64,000 nt of DNA, taken from contig OX104127.1 in NCBI GenBank assembly GCA_944470555.2, forward strand, positions 127,473,113-127,537,112, given 5' to 3'. A program made the translations under genes and the position numbers. Under the pieces are notes generated by a model. That model had not been told where the DNA came from. It did no database searches and saw only the letters and a list, made by a program, of their open reading frames with translations. Positions within the stretch are counted from its first letter, which is position 1. Each line of letters begins with the position of its first letter. Positions 11,130 to 23,810 of the stretch are shown in pieces. This DNA comes from Heterobilharzia americana (Eukaryota; Platyhelminthes; Trematoda; Strigeidida; Schistosomatidae).

Positions 11130-14100
11130 CACTAGCTGGTCCTAAGCCCGAATAATTACGGAAGGTTGAGAATAAGGCTACCAACCCAACCCCGTAAAAA
11201 CAATCTAAACACTAAGCAAACTTCAAACCACAAAAAACAAATATAAAAAATAAAAATAAACTTATTCCTCACTGGAATCGGGGAGACGAAATCATGCCAG
11301 TTGGTAAAAGACTTCGGGAAGCCAATTGGCTAATGTCAGTTCTCTTCTCTCAATGAAAGAGAAAGTAAACATGGGAACATGCAATGTCCTCATGATGTTT
11401 GAAGCTGGCTGGCAAGACTGTCCAGATTGCAAAACAGATGAGAAGGTATAGCATAGAAATGCTAGGAATCTGAAAGGAATCTGAAGATTGAATGGAAGTG
11501 GAATCTCCAAACTGTCAACTCGAGAGTCAATAATCTACTCCAACATTGTCACCCAGACGACAACCACGAGCACAGCACACTGAGTTTTCGAGTAGATACT
11601 ATGATGTCCCCAAACGCATCGAAGGCTCTCTCTCATGCAATGGGAAGCAATCTCCTCCTACAGGATTATGATCATGACAGCAAGATTCAACTCGAAAGGA
11701 GGGAAAGTCACAATTATACAGTGCTACACTATGCTACACACCTACAAATTATGCAGATCAGGAGAAGAAGGAGGAATTCTATAGACCACTCCAATCAGTA
11801 GTAGACAAGACCCCGTCCCAGATGGCGCCATCAAAATTCCAATGGGCGACATGAATGCCGAACTGCGTGGAGCGGACAACACAGAAAGAGAACACATCAT
11901 GGGTACAGAAGCACTCGGTTAAATGAGGAATGAGAATGGAGAACTGTTTGCAGACTTCTGCACATTCAACAAATTGGTGATTGCAGGCACTGTGTACAAA
12001 CACAAGGATATTCACAAAGCCACATGGATTCGATTTCACCAGACAACAGGACACACTACACTAAAAACCAGATCAACTTCATCTCAATGTGAAGAGAGTG
12101 GAGATGGAGACACAGCCAGCCTACTGGACACAAGATCAGATCACGAAGAGAAGCATATGTAGGTTCACACGACTCACCATCTAGTGCAAGGAACCCACAT
12201 TAACAATCAAGTGGAAAGCCTTCAATCCAAAGAAGCTAGTGATGATAGACGACCACAGTTCAAGTTCAACGTTCACCCAGAACAGAAACTCCACTGAAGG
12301 ATGAAACTACTAAGGACATATTCACGTCAGTCAGCCAGTGATCAGGACAAAATGGGGGACACTAAGCAACAACCGTGAAGAAACCTGCATGGAAGAACAC
12401 TAGAATTCTTTGAAAGCTATGTGGAAGGAAACCTGCAATGCCTTATTAGGAAGGAAGAAGAAGTGAGACATGACAAGGAATGGATCTCGATGAACACATG
12501 GAAGCTGATAGAGGAGGGAGAGGAAGATGGTGATGGTGATGGTGAAGCAGAAGATGAACCAATGCATTGCAGTGCAGTGTGGTGACGAACAACGAAAATA
12601 GGAAGTGAACACAGTGTATAAAACACTAGACTGGACAAAGAAGTGAAGAAGAGTGTGCGCAAAGACAAAACTCACTTCCACGACACACTGGCAAGTGAAG
12701 CAGAACAGACTGCTGGTAGGAGAAACAGAGACCTGACAACATTATATTAAATAACCAGGTTGATATTTGGCAGGGAACAGAATAACGCAGATGAAGACAA
12801 TGAAAGAAAGTGTGGGAAAGCTAGTTACCTCCAAAGAGGAGAAGCAAATGAGACGATGGGCTGACCACTTCACAAAGCTCTGAAATCTACCACCAACACT
12901 ACCTGCTATTCGTTGAAACATAACAGGAGCAGCCCAGCCTTAGAACTATCAGCGAACACAAGCACTCCGACAAAAGCAGAAGTCGACTCACGAAAGCCAT
13001 AAAGTTACTGAAATCCGCGAAAGTAGCATGACCAGATGGAATTCCACAAGAACAACTGAGAACAGACGCAGAAACAACAGCGGACGGGCTCACATCACAC
13101 CACTGTTGCTAAAGGTTTGGAAGGAAGAAAGGAAAGGTACCCGGCGATTGACTGGAAGAAGGGCTACCTTGTCAAACTCCCAAAGAAGAGTTATTTAAGT
13201 ATTTGCAAGAACTCACGTGGAATCACACTGCAACCCTGTCTAAACCAAGCAAAGTATTAGGCAACATCGAGAGATTAAAGGATGTTCTGGATTCAAAACT
13301 ACTACAGGAACAGACTGGGTGACTGCCTGCATTCAGGAAGAACAAATCATATGTGTATCAAATCACCACACCACGCTACACATCATCATAGAAAAGGGCA
13401 TAGAATGGCAGTCAACTCTCTACCTCAGTTCAAAATCATCGACTTTGAAAAGGCCTTCGACAGCGTCAACCAACAAGTAACATGGCAAACAGCTACTCCA
13501 ACACTACAGTTTTAGTACCACAAGCCTTTATCAACCTCATTCAACAACAGCTATATGCTATACGATGAGGCTACATGCCAGCCAAGTGATTCACAATGGA
13601 AAGCTCAGTGATGTCTTTGAAGTGAAGGCAGGAGTAAGACAAGACTGCCACCTACTATCACACATGATCTTCATGATTGTCATCGACTCGAATGGATCAT
13701 GCAACAAACTGTGAGGTGCTGTTGGAGGAGGGGAATACGCTGGCTGGACCGATGAAAATATCATAGAAGATTTGGATTTCGCCGGCGATGATGATGATTT
13801 ATATCTGATGCCTTGTCGCACAAACTCGATGATCTACAGGCGAAAGCTAACAAGTTGGCAGAAGAGGTGAGGCAGTGAAGACGGAACTCAGAGTGAACAT
13901 ATAGGTGACAGAGGTGATGAAGACACCTAACCGACAACAACAACAACAACAACAAGCACCAATCACCACCAACAGGAGAAGTCTGAAGGAAGTAGTCTGT
14001 TTCACCTAGCTAGCCAGCCAGCCAGCCAACCATCCAGGCTAGACAAGGCAGCAAGACAGACCTCGCTCCATTAATCTGAAATCAGTGTGGAGACCTACTG

Positions 14101-14662
14101 CTCTGCTCTGCACTGCACTGCACTGCACTGCACTGTACTCAACACAAAGAGTGAACAACATCCGGATTTTCAACACTAATTCAGTCAAGTAAGTCAGTGC
14201 TTCTATGTGATGGTTGAGAGACTTGATGGTGTGTCACGAGAAGCATTTCCAACAAACTACAGACATACATCACATCAACAGCTGCCACCTACACTCACTC
14301 AGTACTGAAGATCAGATGACCAGAAAGAATAAGCAACAAGGAAATGTGGGAACGAACCAACCAAGAACCTATCACCCAAAAAGTATACAGAAGAAAGTGG
14401 AGATGGATTGAATTGAGCATACACTGAGAATACCATTCAAGGATGTCACGTACCAGGCCAGACCGTCGAGTGGAACGTGCATGGGAAACGACGAGTTGGG
14501 CGTCCGAGGTGAGGGTGATATGGAGGAGATGGTGTGATGAAGAAATGAAAGCTTTTGGACAGTGGTGGAGTCAGTTTCAAAAGACCGCAGAGAGGAGAGT
14601 GAAATGGCGATGTGCTACTGAAGTCCTATGTTGCACTATTAACGCAATGGAAAAAAATAATA
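11130..14662 (+). mobile_element. RTE-1 LINE, long but heavily decayed copy
   Basis: The sequence follows the 27876-31090 copy from the 5' UTR (GGTCCTAAGCCCG word) to the 3' end (CCTATGTTGCACTATTAACGC). Recognisable coding pieces in order are the EN words for NENGELFADFC and HKDIHKATW (11926-12030), the FEKAFDSV RT box (about 13440-13470), and the C-terminal part near 14440-14640. No frame stays open for more than ~95 codons. Apart from substitutions there are many small tandem duplications, such as a run of CACTG units at 14101-14136, GATGGT units near 12527-12545, CAAC units near 13937 and AGCC units near 14020. The copy is longer than the intact one because of these. Confidence 0.85.
14101..14136 (+). 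repeat. CTGCA-type microsatellite inside LINE relic
   Basis: Short tandem units (CTCTG, then CACTG repeated about five times) arose within the RTE-1 relic. The better-preserved copy has a single CTGCACTCAGC word at the same place. Confidence 0.75.
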
Positions 14663-14664
14663 GC

Positions 14665-15590
14665 ACCAAAATGAAGGATTTTCCTTCCCTGTTCACTTTA
14701 ATAGTCTTTTCTGCATGTGGAATATATTTTTAGAAATAATAATTCATCGGAAGCAGTCAGCAGGAACCGTTGTACATAGGTTTCGTGTTTTTATGGACTC
14801 ATAAGCATGGCTTATCTGAAAAAGATTTACTACGGAGTGAATTTCTTTAGAAGAGCTGCTAAAAAGGTTAGCTCTGATGAATTTTAAAATCGTAGGAGAC
14901 ATCGACTCGGGCGAAAATACATCCTAGTCGATACAGTTTACATCTAGCAGATAATACGTAGCGTGATTTATTCTATGGTAATATCCATTAGCAAACATAG
15001 CTACAAGGAGAATCAAAATAATGTCTAGGAGATATATATTCCTCATTTGCTGATTGTATTTTGCATTATTACTACGTCATCCAAAGAGATAATGACGTGT
15101 TTTAAAATAAGCAACATCTGCTAACCTTTGGTAAACAATGTTTGATGAATCAAGAGGACAATAAAGTTTGTCATAAGATTCGATTTCGAAAATCTACGAC
15201 ATAAAATCACGCAGTCTCTTTTAGTTGATCATGAGACATTGCTACACATATCTAGTTCTTCAGCACTGGCATATAAACCATCACAGTCAAAAAAGTTAAA
15301 GGTCCAACACATGAATAAGAAAACAAAAGTGAAAAGGATAATGACGACAAAAACGCTATGCGTTTGTTTATGTAGACTTAATTGTCAGTTAGTCATAAAT
15401 GGGAATATGTAAAGGAATTGCGCAAGAAATGAATAAATGTCACTTAGTTGCTGGATGACAAAAATCCTGAATTATTGATAGACGTAAGAGTGGAATCAGA
15501 ATGATTATGAAACTGGGGACTCAGTTTATAATAACAATAACAGTAATAATGACAACGATAAATGTATACTGGTTGATCACTATGGTATAA
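14665..15590. other. Intergenic, nothing firm
   Basis: At 14750-14810 there is weak similarity to the SINE body seen at 33812-33890 (GCAGTCAGCAGGA..., ATAGGTTTCGTG). No gene seen. Confidence 0.4.
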
Positions 15591-15594
15591 TAAA

Positions 15595-15832
15595 TATTAT
15601 CTTGTCTAGTCGTGAGTGCTGACTAAATCCTATGGATAATTTTGTTATTTGGTTACCGGACTAACATTCTAACCATTGCTGTGCCCTCTGAATAATGTTA
15701 GGTGGTTGGAAAGAATGAGCGGTATATCCCAAACCTAGATTTTATCAGGAATATGCAGTTGCGATATCAAGGGAACTAATGTCTCTGAGAAATGATCAAT
15801 AAATAAAATAGGAGCCAGTCCTGAGTCACAAA
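15595..15832. repeat. Dispersed repeat pieces, SINE-related
   Basis: Contains a TGTCTAGTCGTGAGTGCTGA module like the one at 10475 and, from 15699, a diverged copy of the SINE body (GTTAGGTGGTTGG..., CCCAAACCTAGA..., GAACTAATGTCTC). The tRNA-like head is not recognisable here. Confidence 0.45.
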
Positions 15833-16999
15833 TCACGGATATATTCATTGTTGTAACGGTGTATTTGGTGAAGAGTATTTGACACAAAGTCTATGGATGA
15901 ACAAACAAATTGAAAACTCCGGAATTTGTTCAAAAAACTTGATAATAGCGAGCTAGTGAAACCGAAGAGACTTTATTGACTGGCAGCAATCTGTTTCTAA
16001 TCATGAAAGCTGAGTATATTCTACTTTGGTATCTTTCACGTGCTCAACAGCTTAGTACGACACCTTTTGTACATTTTAAATATCCTACAGCCAACCATGC
16101 CAATGGGATTTGGAGGAACAATGATGAGCTTCCTATGCTGTCTTATCTACATAACTATTACTACAGAATCGGACAAAATAACAGATGCAAAGCAACCACT
16201 ATGACTAAGTCCTTCAATTGATTGGGCAGCATACAAAAAGTGGCAAGTTGGACCCGAAATACAAACACTAAATAAGTCTGATGCCTAATTTTCAAAGGAT
16301 AAGTGACCAGAAAACTAGCTCGTCCCCTAGTTTCACTGAGGTCCTAGCCTTCAGATGCCTGAGGCTTCATTTATATGTTCAGAAGGATAGGCGTCATCAG
16401 TTTATCGCCTCTACAGTAACCCAATCTTAAGCTTTTATTTTCTTACATAACCCTTCCGTTAAATCTAAGGGTTAGCCCTGATTATTATTATTTTGTAACA
16501 TCATCTTTGATTCAAACCAACATGTTGTTACTGACTAATTCACCTAGAACCGCTATATGTTGTCTAAGCTATTCCCTCAACACACCTATTTATTGACTTA
16601 CTTATGTATCTTTTTTTGATGCCAACAATAGTTTGATCTACCATTGTGAATTTTGGAGGGATTTCCAGCTGTGTAATTTGCATAATCAAGACACTTTAGT
16701 ATGCTCCCTTAATTTTCTTCTGATTTGTTATTTCTGAACAGTCTGTTTTGATCCCCACTTATTTACTGAATTTTCATCCTTGTGAATTAAAATATGTTAA
16801 AATTTTATTTTGATTATTTTATTGTCACTGACAACCGAGCTTACGAGCAAGCAAGCAGAAACCAAGAGAATAAAATGGTGCCACTTTAATCTTTTTAAAT
16901 TGTTGGTCTTATTCTAAACAGATTCACAGAGGTAGATATGTATACGTAATTATGGAGTTATTGTATTGCTTAAGACTTCCATAACTCTTGATTGTAAAT
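15833..16999. other. Intergenic, nothing recognised
   Basis: A short frame (15976-16221) has no motif or splice context. No repeats noticed. Confidence 0.4.
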
Positions 17000-17430
17000 T
17001 TCCTAGAACATGCTCAAATATCCAGGTACAAACCCTTCTCTTTCCTCCCACAGTGTATGTGCTTGAAAGCAAAATGATAAGGAAGTTTCTCACTCTTAGA
17101 TTTTGTCAGTAGGTGGTTCGCATGGCTAAAGGTGACTAACCGGACAATTGGACAGGTCCTTTGAAGTGCAGCGTTTACTCTACGGTTCTTTTTTATACAG
17201 ATTTCATTACCATGAGACCGAAGATTAGGAAAGATGCATTTCTTCTGAACTGTATTAAACTTATCAGTTTTTTTTGCTGGTGTCTTACTGCTACTATAGA
17301 TGGATGTTTGTAAATATCCATTTTCATGCAGGCACTTCTGATAACGACCATTTCCTCTTTGAGCAACTGCTGGTAAAGGTTGTGTGTGTGGTTTATAGTA
17401 TCTCCACAAGCTCTTTCTTGTAACGTATTA
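17000..17430 (-). mobile_element. Penelope-like element relic (RT-to-endonuclease linker and GIY-YIG start)
   Basis: The minus-strand frame at 17409-17014 carries the linker that precedes the nuclease (NAALQRTCPIVRLVTF followed by a KSEKLPYHFAFKHIHC cysteine stretch). This parallels the ALKRICPAAGLITLY stretch of the copy at 24980. After a frameshift, the next frame reads a YTVGGKRRV..FEHVL relic of YIG..R...EH. The 131-codon frame is therefore a transposon remnant and not a host gene. Confidence 0.65.
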
Positions 17431-18869
17431 GAAAGAATCTGTTAAAATCAAAGTGGAATCCACTTCAGTAATCTTTGTATACTGCCATATGAAATTTGCG
17501 GCATTCGCTTCTTACCCCACTCATATTTTGCTGGAAATCCTATATTCTGATCTGCTTTGTTGGGTTGGGTAGATTCAGAAGATAAGATGCACGTTGAAGT
17601 TTTATTTTCTTTTTAATTTAACACTTCAAAAATCAAATACATTGGTTAGTCAAACTCAATAAATTCAAGTAGTTAAAGCCTTTGCTACTTAGAATCATTC
17701 TAGAAGGGCATCGCTTCTGATTCCCCAGTTTACGGAAGCTTAATTTCACCGTCTAGGCAGTAAGTAAGCAGATTACTTAAATGAAGACGGAAATGTAAAT
17801 CTGAGCAGAAGTTAACCCTGGTAATCTAGTTGACAAACTTTTCATCTAAATATGAGTAGAATTTGGGCACTGTGATAAGTGTAATTCTATACTGAATATA
17901 TCAAGTTGGTCTGATACAATGATACAGAATTGTCTCCTATATGACGTTTCCAGCATAAATTATTGCTCATATTCATATCAAAGTGATCCCATAACTCGCT
18001 TGTTTGATTTATTTAGCTTTATTATCATCCATTCTTTAGTTTTTATGGCGGTATAACTTTACAAATATCTAGAACAGGTGTTCAGTTATTTCTGTTGCAT
18101 GGGCTTGGTGTTCATTCAATGAGCAGAGATTCAATGGTCAACCTCTTCCTCCACCCTATGATACTAGTTTTTTCTGGGCTTCTGCTTTGTTTCACCCTAT
18201 TTTGTGATTGATATTGTATGCAGAGCAGTGGCTGAGTTTTTCAATGGTTACTTACCTTGGTGGGGTCTATCGTTCTAAATTTAGTTATTAGGCCTTAACT
18301 TGACTTGACTGACCCCTTCCGGCTGGTTTGATGTGTACGCCTGACCTCACACTTATTTCATGGTATTTTGTCAATTAAATTATTATACGTCAACGAGTTA
18401 ACAGAACTGTTAACCTGATAAAGTTAGTCTGAGTGAATTTGTGGGTTTCAGTACCAGCCTAATCCTGGCCCTTTTAAGAATTTAAAGTAGGGTTTTTCAT
18501 TTACTTCGCTCAAATGACAACACAATATAGGCCTATAACTCATTAGTTGGATTGCGGTCACTTCTCAGATTACTACTTCTTTTCCTATGAAGTTCTATGA
18601 ATTTCGGAATGAGTTTCCAAGACTAGTTATTGACTAGTAGTGTTTATCTTATTTGTTTTTTACTTCTTCTTTTAGATTTCAGGGCCTACTCAATAAACTC
18701 CTGATTCGATTGCCTAAACACTAAACCAAGCTTGGAATGATGGGGAAAATTTACAACTCAGGTGCTTGATCTTTGCTGTGTTGTGTTCTCTGAGCTGGGT
18801 GGCCTAATCGTGAAGCCTTCATCGTCTTTCTGGACAATATCATCAGCATTAACTTCATTATGAAGTGAG
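17431..18869. other. Intergenic, nothing firm
   Basis: No gene. The words around 18790-18850 (GTGAAGCCTTCATCGTC..., ATCATCAGCATTAACTTCAT) resemble 36650-36735 (TTATTGTCCTTC..., TTAGCTCTAACATCAAT), suggesting an unnamed dispersed repeat just downstream of the adjacent Penelope relic. Confidence 0.4.
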
Positions 18870-19925
18870 CTGTCAGTATTTCGCCGTGAGTGATTCAATA
18901 GCTTGCCCTGAAGAATTGGTTTGTGACTGGTTGTTTCCTATGAGTGTTGTATCACTGACTGAATAGATTATTGTGCGAGATCTTTCTCTGCCTGACCTCT
19001 GACCTTTATGTCGTTTATCATTTTTTTCATCGGTTGAGAAATTAGGTCTATGTCTGTACATCTACTGATTGCTGACTTGAATGCTAAGCTTTTAGAAATT
19101 CTCTGATACTTTTTTGTGTTTCCTCTGTCCAAAATTTCTACATTGTCGAAATTGAATTCATGTCCATAATTATCTACGTGCATTGAAATGAGTGATGAAA
19201 TGTTGTGACGTTTAGTAGCCGATCGGTGCTCATGTAGACGAAGGCGAAGAAAGCAACTACTTTGTCCGATGTAGTGTTGACTACAGTTATTGCAGTTGAT
19301 TTTTTAAATGATATTCGATTTGTCTTCTTTAGTTAATGCGTCCTTTGGTCTGCTTAATAGTCTTTGGAGGGAATTTGTTGATTTATAGGCCACACCAATT
19401 TCAAGTAGTCTCAGTAATCTTGTCGTGATTTCTGATATATTCTTTATGTATGGTAGGACGATGCGTTTATTGATTTCTGTCGATGACTTTGTAGTTGATG
19501 ATGTACAGGATAGTCATCTTTTAATAAAGTTTCGTGGGTAGCTGTTCTTTTTTAGAGTGGACACCAAGTAATTTTCTTCATTTCTCCGTGAACTTGTTGT
19601 ACTGCAGTGTGTTCTCCCTCTTTTGAATACAGTCTGTACGCAACTAATTTTGTGCGTCGTTGCTACTGTAGTTGAGGATTTGATCAGCGTTTGTTGAATT
19701 CTTATACACCTGAGGTTCCAATTTCCCGGCATTAGTTCTGCTGGCTAAAACATTCGGAAATGGTTGTTGGTTGTCCGACTACTTCTCCATTGTGGATCTG
19801 ATGTCATTGAAAACGTTGTTGATCAAGCTGTAAGTGTTTTCTAAATCACCTTTCTTAATGATAAAAAAAGTATCGTCCACACAGAAGATCCATATTTTGA
19901 TTTGATCACAGGTAAAATGGTGGTC
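18870..19925 (-). mobile_element. Penelope-like element relic with RT motif and GIY-YIG nuclease
   Basis: Read on the minus strand from 19925: an RT fragment with a FCVDDTFFIIKK box (the YVDD-type catalytic motif C, first residue changed to C), then a NEENYLVSTLKKNSYP stretch typical of the post-RT linker (19590-19514). Next come CNNCSQHYIGQ and RLRLHEHR of the GIY-YIG domain (about 19300-19205), and a GHEFNFDNVEILDRG stretch of its C-terminal part (about 19165). Several stops and frameshifts separate these. The sequence differs from the other relics here and looks like a second Penelope lineage. Confidence 0.75.
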
Positions 19926-19928
19926 CTC

Positions 19929-19931
<3 letters not shown>

Positions 19932-19988
<57 letters not shown>
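19932..19988. repeat. (TA)n microsatellite
   Basis: About 28 TA units directly abut the 5' side of the Penelope RT fragment on its own strand. Confidence 0.95.
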
Positions 19989-19991
<3 letters not shown>

Positions 19992-22590
19992 TTAACAGTT
20001 AAAAAATACACTACACTTTAGTAAGGAAATAAAAATGGTAAAAACACTGTACGAACTCTTAACTTTATCTCTTGCCTTTTGCATAACTTATTTTAAAGTA
20101 AATTGTGCCTGTTTAATGTTAACAAACACTGCTCGATGCCTTTTTATCTGATAAAGGCTATCTGCTCTTCTTTTCTTGTTGTTTTAGTGACCCCAATTAA
20201 TAAATCAGAAAACGAAGCCAAGGCAACTGACGAAAGTTGGAAAAGAATTACGGTGAACAGTCTAAGAAACTAATGCTTTGGCAATTTTTCCCTTTAATAG
20301 GAGAGACAAATATCTGTTTTGCATCTTTTCTCATACATGTGTTTATTTGGCAACGGCGTTTAAAAATAAAGAATTAGACGGAAACTTTCTGATGGGATTG
20401 CATAACTAAATACGCCACAGATATGACTGCATGCGTTACTACAAGGCATGGATAAAAAGAAACTTGATAGTAGACATAGGTAGCTACTTAAGAGTGAAGT
20501 TTCGCCGGTTTAAGTGAAGGTGCTAAATATCACAAACGAGCCGAATATTGTAGCTCACAGTGTGGGTGTTTAGAGTGAGCTGTTCTCTGAGCTAGGGTTT
20601 CAGCTGCCAAAAGTTTCAAGTAGCTTCCTTGTGAAGCTGTGATGCAATGATGACGATGTCCACCATGATGTTGAGACGTTTGACCACTAAAACTCTAGCT
20701 CAGACATCAACTCACTTTGAATAAATAACAAAGTACATGCTAAAAGTGGTGGTGAGAGCTTTACAAATTAGGAGCACATTATACCAATGTGAATGGAAAA
20801 GTCAATATCACAAGCGAAGTATCAGGAAAGAGTGAAGAGACTGAGAACACTGACTTATTCGACGTTTTTCTTCTAAGTTTTCGTCTCACTAATTTTGTTG
20901 GTTCTTATCTTATCGCACACCATGAATTACATTTGTCGATAATATTACTCACCTAACAGTCTCATGATAATTTAGCTGCAGTATCGTACCACTATGAAGT
21001 GGTTTACCCGGTTTCTAAGTGACACCAGCTGTAACTTGTTTTATTATAAAGACTATGGTTTCTAGATAATTGTTTAGGGATTATTCCTCAGAAACACACT
21101 GTTGAGAAGATATGAATCAGCTGGAATGGGGATTAGTTTAATCTGAAGTTGGTTTCAATTATGAAACAACGAAATAAAAGTGGTCCATAAGGCATAAAAC
21201 AGAACAAAACATCCATCAATTTTTAAAACAAGATCAGGAATCATAATAAATGTTTCATGAATAAATTCTCTTTACCTATCTGACGAAATCACCTTTTTAA
21301 TTACAATCAATCTACGCAGATGCATTTCCATAAAAACTATGAGTTATTCTTATTATAATCCTTCCTCGTTATTGTCTCTACTTTTTCTTAAAGCGAAATG
21401 GAGTTTTAATTCTTTAAGAAAAGTGTACAACATTTTGATTCACAAGTACAATAGAAGTCGGTGTAACATTCTTTAGCAGTACTGTTCTTAGAAATAAAGT
21501 ATAATTCAATACGTTGTAGACAAAAAGTTGAAAAATAACGAAGTGATGAGCTTATCGTAAATAATAAGCTCATCAACCAGTTTTGATCACCCAATGAATA
21601 AATCAGTCTTACCCGAGAATTGCAAGCATTTCTGGACAGGGATATTTCGTAGGAACCTTTCAGTTAATTAATACGGTTAATGGACCAAGTCCTATGAATT
21701 ACTCAACCCTCAAAAATTACTAAAAAATTAAAATTGTTCGTTGCTCATTTTTTGATATTTCTATCATCCATACATTAAACATCACTTTTGTCTTATCCTT
21801 TTAAATGACAACAGTAATAATGATAGTAAAACAATGGACTTCACTTAGAGCTGAACCATTTTTCCTGCTAAGAGTCGACAACAGAGCAGCAGTTTTAATA
21901 CTAGGAATAATCTAAAACTGTTTCATTTCCTAGAAATTCATCAACATGAACTGATGAAACTTAGCTGTTTTGATTACCACTAAACTCATAAGAGCCTCCT
22001 GTGTGCTGACAGGCTTCCTATTATTATATGATCATCGGATACCCCAAGTAGTTCCTTGCCCTAAATATAACGACTAATAAATAATACAGGAGACTGTAAG
22101 AGCCAACCAATTTAATAATCCCCATAACAATTAACAGCAGAAATGGCCTTGGTATGCAAAAAGAGTATGACTAATCTTTGTTTATCAGGGTAACTAGATG
22201 TTATTTTCGTTACGTCATGTGTTCCCTTCTACCTAATGATTTTTCGTCGCATTTATTTTGATGGTTTCTGGTTATTCATGGACTTCAGCAATTCCTCAAC
22301 TGTACAGCAACCTATTCACTTGAATCTTTATTCACTCGACAATTTATTCATCTAGTCATTGATCAACTGTCAAATATCTTGACTAAGAAATGCAATTTTA
22401 AACTATATGTAGATGATGAATATCCATGAATCAAAATAACGCCTTTTAATTCTGAAAATCTGTTCATCCTTGCTTAATTCAAGTCTATCAAGGGGGAGAA
22501 ATGTGTGAAAGATGAAATAAAATTATGAAGTATTTATAGTTCATTTCATGGCATTCATGGAATGGTCAACTCGATGATTTCAAGTAACCT
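19989..22590. other. Intergenic, nothing recognised
   Basis: 2.6 kb without a supported gene, RNA or repeat, apart from AT-rich runs. Confidence 0.4.
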
Positions 22591-22591
22591 G

Positions 22592-22890
22592 ATTATCATG
22601 ATGACTATCTGAGATAGCCGTAGTTTGGCTGACTAGTATTTATACTACGTGATGATTCAAGGTGAAATGAAACTTTAGACCGCACCGAATTCGAACCAGC
22701 GACCACCGGGTTCCCGGCTCGATGCTCTACCAACTGAGCTACGAGGTCCAACTGCTAACCAGCTTTTTATTCCACTCCAATCAATATGGGTTTTGCCCGA
22801 CTACCATGTGAATTCGAGACGCGTTACTGTCGCTTGATTGTATTCACACTGACTGTCTAGTTAGGACTTCTCTTCTCAATCTAACCCTAA
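22592..22890 (-). repeat. ~300 bp repeat with embedded tRNA-like gene (copy 1)
   Basis: This is an inverted copy of 26258-26550. The match covers the tRNA-like core, about 130 bp on its 5' side (including ATTCACATGGTAGTCGGGCA) and about 90 bp on its 3' side (CATCACGTAGTATAAATACT word). It is almost identical in the middle and more diverged at the edges. The conserved 5' flank is not expected for a simple SINE transcribed from the tRNA start. Confidence 0.8.
22678..22750 (-). pseudogene. tRNA-like sequence (GGG anticodon position)
   Basis: It has A-box TAGCTCAGTTGGTAGAGC and B-box GGTTCGAATTC. The D-stem (GCTC/GAGC) is perfect. The acceptor stem (GACCTCG against TGCGGTC) has one mismatch and a G.T pair, and the anticodon stem has an A.C mismatch. 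The loop CCGGGAA puts GGG at the anticodon but C in place of the invariant T33. It looks tRNA-derived and not a working tRNA-Pro. Confidence 0.7.
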
Positions 22891-22909
22891 CAGAATTAGA
22901 GAGGGGGAG

Positions 22910-23810
22910 GTGATTTGTCGTACTTTTAAAGCAATTGAGCAAATCTAATTACAGACAGAAAGTAAAAACGGAAGAAGAACAAATCATACATTGAAGAGAC
23001 CCTCCTACGATTTCATTCTCGAGGCTGCACAATCACAAATTTACAGATTTCCCCTGTGTCGGTGTTTGGTTGTTATAAGTGGCTTGTCAAACATGGGAAA
23101 AAATATACTGTCAATTAGTCGAAACGTGACCTGAGTTGGATAAAGATTACGAAGTTTAAACAAGAAGTTTCGTAAAAGACACTGATTGAAAACTAAGATA
23201 AGACCAAAAAGAGCACCGAAACAAGAATGAATGGTAGGAACTGAGCAGTTTAGAAATAAAGATCTGATTTCAAAGACTGAAAATTAAGACCACAAGTGAA
23301 GAAGAGGTTTGACCATATTTTGCGTATAAAACTCAGGTTACTTCATATGAGGATGGTAAGAGCTTCAGCGATGGAAAATATACAAAGACATACAGCCTTT
23401 GGAAGCTTTCTTTTCAGTTTACGAATGATTTTCAGTAAGGAGGTTCTTAAGATAGAGTGACTCATCCTCACTAAGTGTTCAACTCCAGCATCTTTTATCA
23501 ATCAGCCATTACATCTTTGTAGTCATGTGACACGGAGGAGGTCGTGTGAGGAAGAAATGAAAGCTTATGGGCAGTGGTGGAACCAGGTTCAGAAGAGTAC
23601 AGAGAAGAGAGTGAAATGACGACGTGCTACTGAAGCCCTGTGTCCCACTAGGAACCCAACGGACAAATAATAATAATATCAATCATGTGGGATACATCTT
23701 CTGACACCTCTAGATAATAATCCCACTGAACGATCTAAATAACTGACCGCACAAAAGCAGGTAAACTGATACATGTACATAGAAGTGGTTAGAGGCAAAC
23801 TTTTGTCCTT
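22910..23810 (-). mobile_element. Penelope-like element relic, interrupted by an RTE-1 insertion
   Basis: Matches the 2000-2790 relic by eye on both sides of the RTE-1 fragment at 23530-23682. Shared words include the AAACTCAGGTTACTTCAT region (2450-2470 in the other copy), ACATACAGCCTTTG, GGAGGTTCTTAAGA, and, past the insertion, CGCACAAAAGCAGGT. No open frame survives. Confidence 0.65.
23530..23682 (+). mobile_element. 5'-truncated RTE-1 LINE insertion with target duplication
   Basis: About 150 bp match the extreme 3' end of RTE-1 (GGAGGAGGTCGTGTGAGGA word to GGAACCCAACGGACAAATAA) and end in (TAA)n. The 7 bases TCATGTG occur immediately before (23523-23529) and after (23683-23689), consistent with a target-site duplication. 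It sits inside the Penelope relic and so is younger than it. Confidence 0.8.

Noticed and set aside
17014..17409. 131-codon open frame on the minus strand as a host gene
   Set aside because: Its central part matches the linker of Penelope-like elements and a frameshifted GIY-YIG relic follows. It is a transposon remnant.
18228..18300. Possible SINE head (GTGGCTGAGTTTTTCAATGG)
   Set aside because: A-box is plausible but the B-box is too degenerate and no body matched other copies.
22678..22750. Functional tRNA-Pro gene
   Set aside because: C in place of T33, mismatches in the acceptor and anticodon stems, and it is embedded in a dispersed repeat with an identical partner.
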